Origin: Rhizophagus clarus
Taxonomy: Eukaryota; Glomeromycota; Glomeromycetes; Glomerales; Glomeraceae
DNA: 64,000 nt
Reading direction: 5' to 3'
Assembly (NCBI GenBank): GCA_015698045.1
Contig: BLAL01000089.1
Location: 293,501-357,500, forward strand
Notes under the pieces: model-generated
What the model was told of the DNA's origin: nothing
Databases searched by the model: none
The model's input: the letters and a program-made list of their open reading frames with translations, nothing else
Program-made: the position numbers and the translations under genes
In this document: in pieces, positions 21,805 through 33,935 of the stretch
Position numbering within the stretch: position 1 is the first letter of the stretch
How the letters are laid out: each line of letters starts with the position of its first letter

Positions 21805-22560
21805 CAACCGAAAATGAGAAATCGAAAACTTCACAGCTTCCTAATAGTGGGAAAATAACCTTGGCTCGTGAAATAACGAGAAAAGGTAATTTTAAACATC
21901 TTATTCATCTTATTTCAGAGGACAATATCCTCAGAGTCCATATATAATTCATTTTCCATGCAATTTGAAACATTTTTCAATGAAAATTTTGAAAAAAATA
22001 ATTACAGAAACAAAGATCGCTACCGAATTTCCTTATTTTTTTTTAAACTACTTGATGAGAAAGAAAATGAAAAAGTTACTTTAATGATTGCTTGGTAAAA
22101 TTACTAAGTTCTTCAAAAATGGAGCGTTTGGAATAATTGGAATAATTGCAATGTATTTTCACCCATTTGATCATTAATGGAGCGAACTTAGCCAATTTAT
22201 TTATAGCTCAGAGGGTGCAGTCTTTCTTAAATAATTCTAACTGGCACGGGACAATAAGGACATGATCGTATTTATTTCTTTTGATTCATTCTTTTTTAGT
22301 TGGATCGCAAATCGTAAGTCCATCTTACACTTATACTTAAATAATGTAAAGATTTAATTCTCCAATTATACTGCTTAATTAGTATTGAATGGTCCATACG
22401 CAACTAATATGTTGTTGAAATATTAAGTGAAGAACTCAAAGGTAAATTTGACGTCAGAAGACAACAGGTACGCGCATGCTTATTATTATTAATAAGTATG
22501 TCAAATAAAATTAACGATGGAAGTCTTAAAGGTAGATATCAGTTTATTTCCTCTCATTCT
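21805..22560 (+). pseudogene. Third relic of the P-loop NTPase family
   Basis: Begins with the same 5' flank as the copy at 7.4 kb (CAACCGAAAATGAGAAAT is shared), then LPNSGKITLAREITRKGNF, where the Walker A has lost a residue pattern (NSGK-I-T). Scattered family pieces follow in several frames, including IINGANLANLF and, after an AG near 22430, SEELKGKFDVR and LLLLISMSNK. Many stops are present. It is more decayed than the 7.4-kb copy. The shared flank shows that these are duplications of a whole locus. Confidence 0.6.
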
Positions 22561-24579
22561 TGAAAACATAATCTAGACAAATGAAAATTTTCATAATTAT
22601 ATTTAATTTAATCTTTTATTCTGATAACTCTTAAATTTGATTATTGTATTTTCACATAACCCTGTAATCATAATCATCATTATCCAAATTTAATTGTCAC
22701 ATAAGATGGTAAATTTCGTTTCTTTGAACTATCACAACCTTTACAACCTTTTTAAAAATGTATTTTCTATTTACTATGAGACTAATCAAAAGTATAGACA
22801 AGAACATATTGATCAGTATGTCAAATACTTGAAAATTATGTATTGGAAGTTAAGAACGTAGGATTTAAATCTTCTTGAGCTTTTTTTTTTTTTCAAAGAA
22901 AAAAAATAATTATATATCTGATTATGAACACAACGAAATTGATAAAATTGTAATTAAAAAATTAAAAAAAAAATGATAATAATTTTCAATCCCGAATAAG
23001 TTTTTATTCAAAATAATTTCAATAAAACCAATTTCAATTTTGATTCCTTTTATTAAAGGATTAAAATAAGCCAAATTTTACAAAAATTAATGAGAAATAA
23101 ACCAATATTACATATATAAATAATATATAAAATATGAATTATCAATAATTGATTTTTTTTAACAGTTAACTATTGATTTATTTTTTATGAAATTTAGCTT
23201 ATTTTAATTGAAAAATTAAATTTATATTAAATTTACAATTTTTAATTTGAATATTAAACGTAATCAAATAATAGTTACTCTTATATATTTTAAATATTTA
23301 AAAAATTTTCATTTATGGATTTACTTTATAAAATTATTATTAATTCTAACTAAATAATAAAAAGTTAAATAACTAATTAAATAAATTTTATATGAAATTC
23401 TATGGAATTCGATTCACCAAGTATTACTAAATTACTAATGTAAAATAATTACCTAGCCACTACGATTTCGGTACGATACTAATTTTGAAGTATCAACATT
23501 CAAACAATGTGAGGTAGTTTATTTATTTCTTATTTATACAGTACTTACTACTAATTGGTATTTTTTTTTTATCTTATTTTTTAAAATAGATCACGATGTT
23601 GACATAGATATAGATATGCAAAGGTATTCAAAGCTAGTAATTTAATACTACAAATATTATTTATGAAATTTTTTATTTAAAAAAATTATTTAGGATTCAA
23701 AACTTTCAAATAAACAACATTCAAATGCAATTTGTTGATCTCCATTATAAATTCTTCAAGAAAGTGATATTGAAGAATTAAACGAAGTTCAAGATGGCGG
23801 CAAGCAAACTTTTTAATAATTATTGTAACAATAATAAATATTTCACAAACTTTTAATTTTTTCTACCTGAAATAAGAAAAGGGAGAATGGTTATAAGAAC
23901 AAAAATCAAATATTGAAATAGTTATTAATTGCAAGTTTTATTTAGAAAAAGGATGTTAAATTATTGACCGGTGAATAACGGATTGGGATCGTTTTATAGT
24001 ATCAGCATAATTATTGTATATTCTAACCGAACTATTTTTACTTAGACATAATGCCAATTTTCATTCAATTAATAAAAGAGTATAAATAAATTTATTAGTC
24101 CAAATGATATGATTGTCTGGAAATAATAAATCTTCGGGACTTAAATACTTCAAGGGATTTCAATAAGAAAGTAGACAATACATTTAATAAAATATAATAA
24201 AATACGTTATTTCATGTTTATTACTAAGTTTAGTAGTAATTATCGTATTATTGTACATATTAGGAATTTATATGTATATAATATATGACTCATTACAAAT
24301 TATAAAAATCCAATTCTACCTAATTTCAGCATATTAATTTTAATTTGTGAATGCACGAGAATTACGACGGAAATTGTGACAGATCGCTCGCTTATGAATT
24401 TACTGCGGTTTCTAAACTAACTCACCCTAGCTCAAAGAGTTAGGCTCTATTCTAATAAATTATTCATACATGTAAAATTAAACCTAAGCAAGCATAAATA
24501 TATATATATCGATAATATAAAGAAAGGAAAATTTATAATGTATTATAGAGGGATCATGAACATATTTGTCTCAACATAT
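22561..24579. other. AT-rich intergenic region
   Basis: About 2 kb without a recognisable gene. A few short exon-like segments bounded by TACAG or AATAG (for example near 23580-23640) may be debris of an old gene but give no family signal. Confidence 0.5.
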
Positions 24580-27500
24580 TTAATAATTTAATTCAGATTT
24601 TACAATCCACTTCTTAACATCATCTATAATACCATTTGCCTCATGTAATTTGCTTTCCAACCACTCAATATCTGCTTCCTTATGCTTAACTGAGTTTTCA
24701 GTTATTGATAATGAATCCAACGCCAATTTGATATTTTCACTGTAGATGCACCTAAAAAGAATTTAATGAGTTTAGATTAGCATGATAAATATAAAATTAA
24801 GTGCACTTGTCCTATATAAAAAAAAAAGCCACTATGAATGAAAATACAAACTTTAGATCTTCTTTCAGTTCCAAACAACTTTCAAGTTCCTCATCGTCTG
24901 TCGAGCGATTACTGATTATTTTTTGCAACTTATTATTGAGTTTATCCAATTTATTCTGCATCTCAGTTAGTTTTAGAATTATCTTTACCACTAAACCTTT
25001 CAAGAACATATTATATTTGCATACTATTCCTTTTCCTTTCTGCTTTATAGCAATCTCCCAATTAGAAATATTCTGGCAGAAATCCTTTATATCGTAGTAA
25101 ATCTTATCTAAAGTTGAATTACGTTCAATTTGATGAGATTTCTTTTGATTATATACTTTGCAAAACCAAGTTTGAATTTTTTTAGCTGCTGTTTTAGCTT
25201 CAGGGGAATTATGAATCTCATTGAGCCATTCTAATTGTTTATTATTTTCGTCATCATCATCATCATCATTAACCATTAGACTATCGTTTTGCTCAGCTCC
25301 TTGCAATGAAAGCTGCTTTTCAGACATTGTATTAGTAGTGGCTCTTTGCTCAATAGCTACTGGAGATATGATTTGTCGAAGAGCTGAACGAAATCCTTTA
25401 ATAGAATTATATGTAAGTTTCACAATTTTTTCTGAATTATAAGTTTTTCCTCCTTGTTGGTTATATTGAACAAAAACTAAAGAATCACAACCAGTCTCTT
25501 TAAGGTCATTATGTAAAAATATCCTAAGTTCTGCTACCGCATTGATTTTCAAGTATTTTTTGATTTTTACAGTAGTATGAACATCTTTACTCAGAAGTTT
25601 AAAGAATTTTGTAATTTTTGGCATAATAGTAGATTCATTCAAGCCAATGAGGACTAAAAGCCGTATTAAACGAAGGATAATTGTTGAAAACGTATTTTCT
25701 TTATTAATTAGTTTATTAATAAGCTGCTCTATTTGATTGAAGGATTTCTCAAGTTCGGCTGGATATTTTTTTCTATATGAAATATTTCTATTATCTGGTA
25801 TGAGTGGCTTCACAATATATGTATCAAAATAATTAATCAGGTAAGATCTAGGAATATAAAAGTTGCAATGTTTAGAACCATTCGCAAAAATCAAAGCTGT
25901 TGTGAACTCCATGAGAGAAACAAGGTCACCAAAAGCACCAATTGTAATATTGCTAGAATCATGATGTGTGATAATCATGTTAACTTGATCGGTATTGTTT
26001 ATAGCATAATTAATAAATTCCCTTGCGTTTATTATTGCATGGATCACTTGACCAGAATAGAGACAAGAAAAGAATTGTGAAAGTCTATTTCCAACTGGAA
26101 TCGCATTTCTGTTATTTTCATTATAATACTCAAACCCGACTTGTAACTCATCAAGATCCGCAAGGTTCTTTACCTTTTTCATCTCCCAATTGAATTTATT
26201 AATACCCCATTTGTAACGTAGCTGTTGAAAAATAAACATACACTTTAACATAAGTTCAAAGTCATTGGGTTTCTCAAAGATATTAAGCAACCATATTTTG
26301 TAAGCAAAATTAATAAATCCGTTACGCGTTTGTTTAGGAAGCTTATTAAGCACCATATTAGTAACTTCCGGACAACTCGTTTGTGGTGATTGATAACGTA
26401 TATGAATTTTAACTAGTTTTTCAGCCCACCATCTTTGTGCACCAAGAACTTGTGCACTTTGTTCTTCTTTAAGGAGTCTATGATGGTACAATATATCTAA
26501 CTGTCGCAGAACAGTGTATTGTAGACACGCAAGTTTTAGACGCCGATGCAAAACTGATGGTGTTGGAACCACATGATGATATCTGCAATTTGATTTTTTT
26601 GGACAGGATGCATAGTTGTAACAGATATGAGTACCTATATCTGGAATATCTCTACCATCCTGACCAGCTTTTAATACACACTTAAAGATATAGTCAACAA
26701 GGAATTCTAAAATTGCATTATGCACATCAAATACATTACAAATTTGCCAATTGTCCATGATTTCTGATGCATCTCCAACATTAATAAGATAAACAATTGG
26801 ATTCTTAAGATGAATTTTACGCTTCTGCTGACGATCATCTACTTTGAATATACAAAAAATTTCCTCGAAATTCATATGCATACTATTAATGTTCACAGTA
26901 TTTCGGTGGGTCATAACATTTATATAGGAAAAGGCTATTTCACACAATCTTAACAGATATTGCAATCGGTCATGCCAATATTCAGCTTCAATATGTGACT
27001 GCGGAAGAATTTGTAGCCACACATATACTGCATAAAATTCAGAAACAAATTCTTTGCGAGTTCTGAAAAATTGTACACATTCATTAACTCTATTGAAATT
27101 CTTTTTCAAATAAGCGAGGTATAACTCAATCTCTTCAGTCAGGCTTATCCACCGATTAGTTTTCTTTAGCGATTTTGATGATTTCGATTTTATTTTAGTC
27201 ATAAAATCAGGAAGGCTGTCCAATTCTTTTGTACTTTGACACGTGGTATCAATAGCATTTTTTAGTAATGTGATTCTACACAAGTACAAAAAGCAATTTA
27301 ATGACTCAATAACATCCTTATCATTAGCTGAACGAATGAACATGTAAGCGGCTTCTTTAAATCTACCACGTGATTGTAGATGTTTGGCGGCATCGCGAAA
27401 TTGACCATTCTTAGCATAAAACTCTTGAAGATCTTCAAATGCATGCTCCTTCAGGAAATCAATTTTTTCCTCTTTTGTTGTAAAAAGCGAAAGCGCTTTT

Positions 27501-30500
27501 TCATTCATTTCCTTGTTGTCCTCCCGACGATAAAAGATGTTGACAAAATGAATAACACGGCTGGAAATTTTCTTATCGATATTCTGTCTATGACTTAACA
27601 TTTTACAATATTAACATTAAACCAAATATAGCACATACAGTACAGAGTAAACATAAATTGTTATAAGAATAGACTCACTTTTGTATCAAATTAATTACTT
27701 TTCTATAATTACCGCCCTTTTTATAAGAAATAACAGCATCGGTATATCGTTCTAACGCTTCAAACAATTTTCCTGCATCATCCCACATTTTAGCCTTTAT
27801 GTAACACTGTGCAGCAGACTCATACATTTTCCCTTTGATGTAACAATGGCCTGCTTCTTTATACATGCGAACTTCCTAAGAATTTATAAATTTATAGATA
27901 CAGTATGTACTCAATATTTAAGGTAATTTTAATGCTTATTAACAGAATCAAAGTTTTTACCTCATAGCATGAAGCTGCTTTAATAGGACGAGAACATTCA
28001 TCAAATGCCTCAGCAGCAACAATAAACTTTTGTTTCACTACTTTTTCATCGGAACCATTTACAAAAGAAGTCCTAGCAACATTTCGAAGATGATATGCCT
28101 GAGCTAATTTGCAACCCATTTCATTTCCGCTCTTTTTAAAGCAGATAATTGCCTAAAAAGTGATCATCTAATTAGCCTAATTCATTGAACGACGTCAAAT
28201 GTTTTGAAAGTGATTTTACCTGTTCGTACTTTCGTTGTTCAAAATATTTTATTCCTTCCCTATTCCATTCAGATGGGCTGCTTTTTTTAGTAAAATTGGA
28301 GGAAAAATCGATTTCTTTCACACTCTCTATCACTTTAACCAGCTTTTTAGATTTCCAGTAAACCTGAATTGGCTCACTTAACTCTGCATTTTCATCAAAA
28401 ATCCAGAGATGTTCCCGAGCTCTTGTTACAGCAACGTACAAATGTTTAAGTTCTGAGGAAAGGATATAATGTTTCTCATGGGAAAAGGTCTGGACCCCTT
28501 TAGGGTATTCATCCAAGGTGGAAAGAATTATTCGCCACTAATGATACATATATAAATTAATGTAGGTCCACGAAAAAGATGATCCAAACAAAAAAAATAT
28601 ATATATACAATATCATACCTTTAAAAGTGCAGGTGAATCAGTAAAGAAATTGTACAATAGCACATCATTAAACTCCATGCCTTTGGCCTCGAAAACTGTC
28701 AATACCAATCCAATATTTCCAATATGTTTGTTTAGTTCTTTCAAACGTTGTCTAGATGCATCATCACGTACAATAATGACCTGACTAGCACCAAATTCGA
28801 TTAAACTGGACACTTGTTCACTTCCAGAAAAGACATCGGAAAAGAAGGTGTCAGCTTGAAATCCCTTGAAAATGAAAGGTTGTGGACCGTCAACCACGCC
28901 CCGTTCTGGTGATAGATGGTCGATAGAATCAGGAAAAAGATCGCCAAGAAGTTCAATCACTGACGCGGCAAGTTTAAGGATTCCATTGTGAGAACGATAA
29001 TTAACATTTAACTCAAATTTTTTTATAGTATTTTGTTTGTTATGATCAATATGGTTCCGATCAAGCTCCCATTGATGCATTAGTGCACGTAAATCTGTAA
29101 TATTTAGTTATAAAAGGTTAGGAATGGAGCAAATTCTTTATTATTAGATAAAAAGATAATATACCCTGAAATCGAAAAGAGGATCCTCGAGCAATACATT
29201 GCGCTATATCTCCAGCCATGAAAACGTTGTCTGCATGGTTAAAAAGCTTTAAAATAAGCGCAAAATCAATGATTTGATTATCCTGGCATTCATCAATGTA
29301 CACTTCATGAATGTGTGGGCCACCAAGCATTTCTGTTTCAGCTGCATGTGAAATAACTAGAGTTCTATAAAAGGGAATAGAAAAATCAAATTTACAAAAT
29401 TCACTAAAAAATTCAAAATCAAGAAATATTACTCAACCTTACCGATCTGCTGAATCATAATCACCATTCCTTTTTTTCATCTTTTCATAGCGTTCAAATA
29501 AATCATAAACTTCGTCACGATTGTAACAGAACGCGGGGTATTTTTTGATACTTACACTTCGATATTCTTCCCTTGATAGGTAGTCCACCTTAGGGTTCGT
29601 GCCCTTAAGAAATTTTCAGAAAAAAATAAATTTTAAAAATACAAAATCATACGGAAAATTTTATATATAGTAACTGTTATATACCTTGATAATAGAAAAC
29701 TCGGCGAAGACCAACTCACAATTTAATTTCTTTCTGTAATCATCACTGAAACGAGGCCAATACTTTTTTTTAAAAAGATCATAATCAACAAAGTGAGCCC
29801 ATAAAGCGCCTGACAAAGGGTTTAATTCTCCCTCCTCATTATCATGTGCGTCATCATCATCTGCATTATTCTCTTTTTGTATGGACAGTTTTTGAGCATC
29901 AATGCCAAAGGTTCCTAAGAGCATTTCGGAAAACTTTTCATAAGTGATGAATAACGGGAAATGATGGTCTTTTAACAAGCGAAAAGAATTTGGGATTTTT
30001 TTTAATTCCTCTTTTTCATCATCTTCCTCACGCATATTATTGTCAATCGCCTCATTATTTTCATTGACATCTCGCCTTCTCTTCTTTATTCTCTCCTTTA
30101 TTTTCTCATCAAGTTCATTCCTTGGCATCTTAACTTTAGTTAACATTGCAGAATTTTTTAATTGATTGAAATGTTCTTTTACTCTCCAGCAAAGATTGTA
30201 GCTCACAGTAATAAATATCTGCCTTTTATAAGAATTCTCATTACTATCATTCAAGGATGGTGGTATATTGTAATGTTGATTTGCTAAGTATGAAGCAAGC
30301 TGTCTAAATACGATGCATGTTGTCTTACCGGTCCCTAAATAATGGTAAATCAACGGGCATTGGCTAAATTTTCTTAATTAAATGGATGAACTAAATTACT
30401 TACCTGATCGACCAATGACGATCGCTGATGTAGAATTGTTAATAATTTCGTACTCAATCTTGGATACCTGAAAAGTGAAGTCAGAGCCATCTAAAGCGAG

Positions 30501-31240
30501 TGACCAGAATAAATTCTGCAATAAGAAAGAAAGAAGAAATTTATTTTATTTGTCATTGCTTTTAATCTAATTATTTAAATACTTATGACAGTATTCATTT
30601 CATACTATACCTTTGAGTAAGGAAAGAATTTATTCGTGACAAGCATCTTATGAACCTCCAGCATCTTGTCATCATCAATACCGAAATCTTCATTATCATC
30701 ATTAGTATTCATGTTATTTTCTTTACCTTCGAATTTCTTTGATAAAACAAAGTTGTCTCTGATCTCATCTTCAAATATTTTTGGCAGAGTAATAGAATTT
30801 TTACCATCTGGGATTTCGCACTTACTATTGTGTTCATCAGTGTAGGTACTATGAACGATTGCAAGGTTATCCAATACCTTTTGAATCTGTTCTGGGTTAG
30901 AGGAGACAGCCCAAACCTTCACAAGTTGGGTATGTGAATAGCAGCGAATAGAGAACTCATAATCAACATTCCAAAGGATTCTCAAATTTTCATTGCCAGG
31001 AAGCACCACCTCATAGACAGGAACATTATGAGAAGGCACCTTTTGTCGAAATTTGTATTTGTCCCATGCGCCGGATGATATATGTTTGAGCGTTTTCATT
31101 ACTAATTCAATTGTTTCAATTGATTCCAACTCTCGCATATCCTTTACTGCATCTTCACTGAGCAGAACATCCCACGGACCAAGATTGTCTGTATTATTAA
31201 ACTCGAATGGAAGTCGAAAAATGCGCTGTTTTTCCTCCAT
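24580..31240 (-). CDS. TRANK1-like UvrD-type SF1 helicase with CCCH finger and IQ motif (11 exons, 1949 aa)
   Basis: Exons (minus): 31240-30611, 30515-30404, 30334-29685, 29603-29443, 29364-29165, 29094-28619, 28537-28220, 28152-27961, 27875-27679, 27593-24852, 24751-24580. All ten introns (67-100 nt) start GT and end AG, and the summed length of 5850 nt is an exact open frame. A TRANK1-type N-terminal region (1-240, WDVLLSEDAVKDM) is followed by Walker A G245-RSGTGKT (split by intron 2), Walker B D542-ECQD, NYRSHNGI (motif IV), a VFEAKGMEFND motif V and VAVTRAR (R782, motif VI). Then come TPR-like helices, a CCCH finger C1303-x5-C-x5-C-x3-H1319, an IQ-type motif (KKIQTWFCKVYNQKK) and a C-terminal coiled coil. 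It is expected to be an ATP-driven nucleic-acid translocase. The cellular role of this fungal family is not known. Frame and motifs are all intact. Confidence 0.92.
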
Positions 31241-32850
31241 GTGCGAGGATTATGTGTTAAAAAAGATTATTTAAACAAAAGATAAAGAAAGAAAAACTAT
31301 AAAACGTATAATATAAAGAATGGTTATTGTAAATTAAATAGTGAAATAGTGTTTGTTTCCTATGGTAAAAAAAAAAAAGTGAAATGTGGGAAAGATGAAA
31401 ATTTAAACCTGATATAAGTAGCACAAAGTTTAATTAAAAATGAGTTTTTCCGGAGTTGTGCAACAGCTGATCTGTGCACTGACTTTTATGAGAAAGTTCT
31501 TATCATAAAGTTAATAAAAGAAGGGAACGATTAAAATAATAAAAACAATGAACTATAGGCATTTAAATTTTGAAAGGAATTAAGTTAAATATATAGTCAT
31601 GTTTTTATTTATAAAAGTTCGCAGTAATTTGGAAATGAGCGCGATTTTCATATTAAAGATATTAGATAAAAATTATATTATTTTAATGGTAAGAATGTAA
31701 GGAGTAACAAAAAAATAAAACAAAAAAAAAAAAGGTAACCAACCAATTTGATATAAAATTATACGACCATATGACTAAACTTTGCAAAGTGGGGAAAGTG
31801 GGGACCGAATGATTAATATAGTTAGGCTGAGTACACGTGAAGGTGATCTTTACTAAGTATAAATTCTCTTTACGGATTTGGCAAAGTATTACTTTTTAAG
31901 TTAAAGGTAAATTTTTAATTAATCCTTTATTTCTCCCTTATGTTTCACTTCGTTTAAGTTTCAGTCCTTGTCCTCTAATTTTTTATACCTTAACAGTTAA
32001 CTATTTTATGCTACTGATATTTATATTATATAGCTTCTGATATTTAGTTAACATAGAATAATTGGTTAAAATCATGTGATTTATTATATTAGGCATTTAG
32101 CCAATAAGAAGCCTTCCCCTCCTCTTTTTCTGAGTCTAGTTTCCTGTTAAACACATTTATAGCCTAATTAAAAAAAAGATTGCATGCAGAATATAGCATA
32201 ACAAAAAATTGTCTATAATTTACAAAAGTGCAGAGATTAAGGGATTTCTAATTTCTTTGTTAGTTTTATGAATTTTACAATGTAATATTATAATCTTAAT
32301 TTTGGTGTAAACAGTAATTTTCTTAGATGTAAGACGGAATGAAATTTGAAAAAGAATAGTGCTGCAAATATGTATATGAATACGTACTGTATATTTGTTT
32401 ATGTAGTTTAGATAAATTAATTTGTTTTTAATAAGAATCTTATTTGCGTGATGCAAGAATTTAGCAGCATTTGGAAGTGAAATCTTAATTTATTGATTAG
32501 AGCCCAAGAAATTCCTATAGCAACAATTAACAAAATTATTAAAATAATCAATAATATTAAGTTCATAAATATTAACATAAATTATCATATTTAATAAATA
32601 TTTAATATCGTGATTCCTTGGAATCATAATTTTTATAAACTATATCAGCAAGTTCTTCAACTTTTGACTTGGTCATCTCTAGAACCATAATCCCATTTAT
32701 TTGGCTACATTATAAAGAAATCCATTTTGACTTTTCATTGACTATAATTTTAAATTAGGTTTTATTGTTCATCCAGCTGAACTTGCTGAATTTTAAATCA
32801 CGTGATCGTTAAATTACTAGCGAATCGATGATCTCTTCTTTGATAATGAA
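31241..32850. other. Intergenic, promoter side of the helicase gene
   Basis: AT-rich; no supported gene on either strand. A 78-codon minus frame at 32220-32456 has no recognisable feature and is left out. Confidence 0.5.
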
Positions 32851-33935
32851 TATAACAGAGACAGGCATAACAAAAAACAGGGTTAAAAGGAGATTAAGAA
32901 AATGCGGTAATTCTAGTGAGGTCAGCGATGACGGTAATTTCAGTGAAGAATATTAAAAATCGAACGGTAGTTAGAGGAAGAAAAATAATAATAGTTCCGA
33001 TAAAGAATCAGAGGAAAAGAATATAAATAAAAAAGATACCAGTTCTGATGAAGTTAGTAAAATGAGAATTCAAAATATTACGAATAATCATGAATCTGAA
33101 AGTGATTCTGAAGAAAATGAAGATATTGACATGGACATTGAAAGTTCGAATAATAATACAATATTGGAATCAAATTCATCAAAATTAAAATTAGATAATT
33201 CTAACTTTAATTCATCCAAAATGCAAATAGATGAGAATTCGCCTGAATGTAAAGAAGTTTTTGTGTGAAATCTCATTCAATGTTACGCCAATAATTTGAA
33301 GCTGGTGTACCTGGTACTGTAATTGTTGATGTTCATGTTATTTATGATAAGAATACTGGCAAGTCTAAAGGTAAAGGGTAAATGAAGTTATATTCATCGT
33401 CTGTAATTTGTCTAAACTAATTAATGTTGTCTTATTTTTAAGTTTGGTTATGTAGAGTTTTCTACTACCGCAAGTGCTAATAAATAATAATACAACGAAA
33501 TTTAAGGGTAGGAAGAATGATGTGAATATAGATCTTTGCCAAGATCAAAAATCTAGCTTCTTTAAGAAAGGCCTCAAGAAGTACGAGTGAAGTCAGTAAC
33601 ACAATTTTATAATCAACTCACGAAGATACGTGCAATTATAAGGGCGAGCATTAATAAGCAACGTAGCTCAAAAACAGTGAAATTGCATGGTACTTAAATA
33701 GGTGGACGAGTTATTCGCCTTGATGTTGATTTTAGTGGCAGAAAAGAAAAAAATAGTTCAAATAAAAAATGTGTTTCCTTTTTTTTACGCTTTATATAAT
33801 TATTACTAATTTGATAACTGTTTAGACAATTATATTTTTTTGAAATCACAGAGGGCGTGATGGCAAAAGTGGATAGATAGCAGTATCAAACCAAGGACCA
33901 CAGGACAAAACAATTACCTTCGATTAAAAGTATGC
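32851..33935 (+). pseudogene. Nucleolin/Nsr1-like RRM protein pseudogene
   Basis: An acidic, Ser-rich lead typical of nucleolins (HESESDSEENEDIDMDIES, open at 33062-33268) runs into the first strand of an RRM (KEVFV), where TGA replaces the next codon. A second frame gives VIVDVHVIYDKNTGKSKG, then an intron-like stretch ending in TTTTTAAG and the RNP1 block FGYVEFSTTASAN. Later a piece of the second RRM end (GGRVIRLDVDFSGRK) and a Gly/Arg-like tail remain. The parts are in the right order, but stops and frame changes separate them, so the gene is dead. The family is inferred from the acidic tract plus RRM plus basic tail. Confidence 0.65.

Noticed and set aside
24390-24480. Possible tRNA
   Set aside because: No T-arm GGTTCRA motif or cloverleaf could be drawn; no tRNA seen anywhere in the window.
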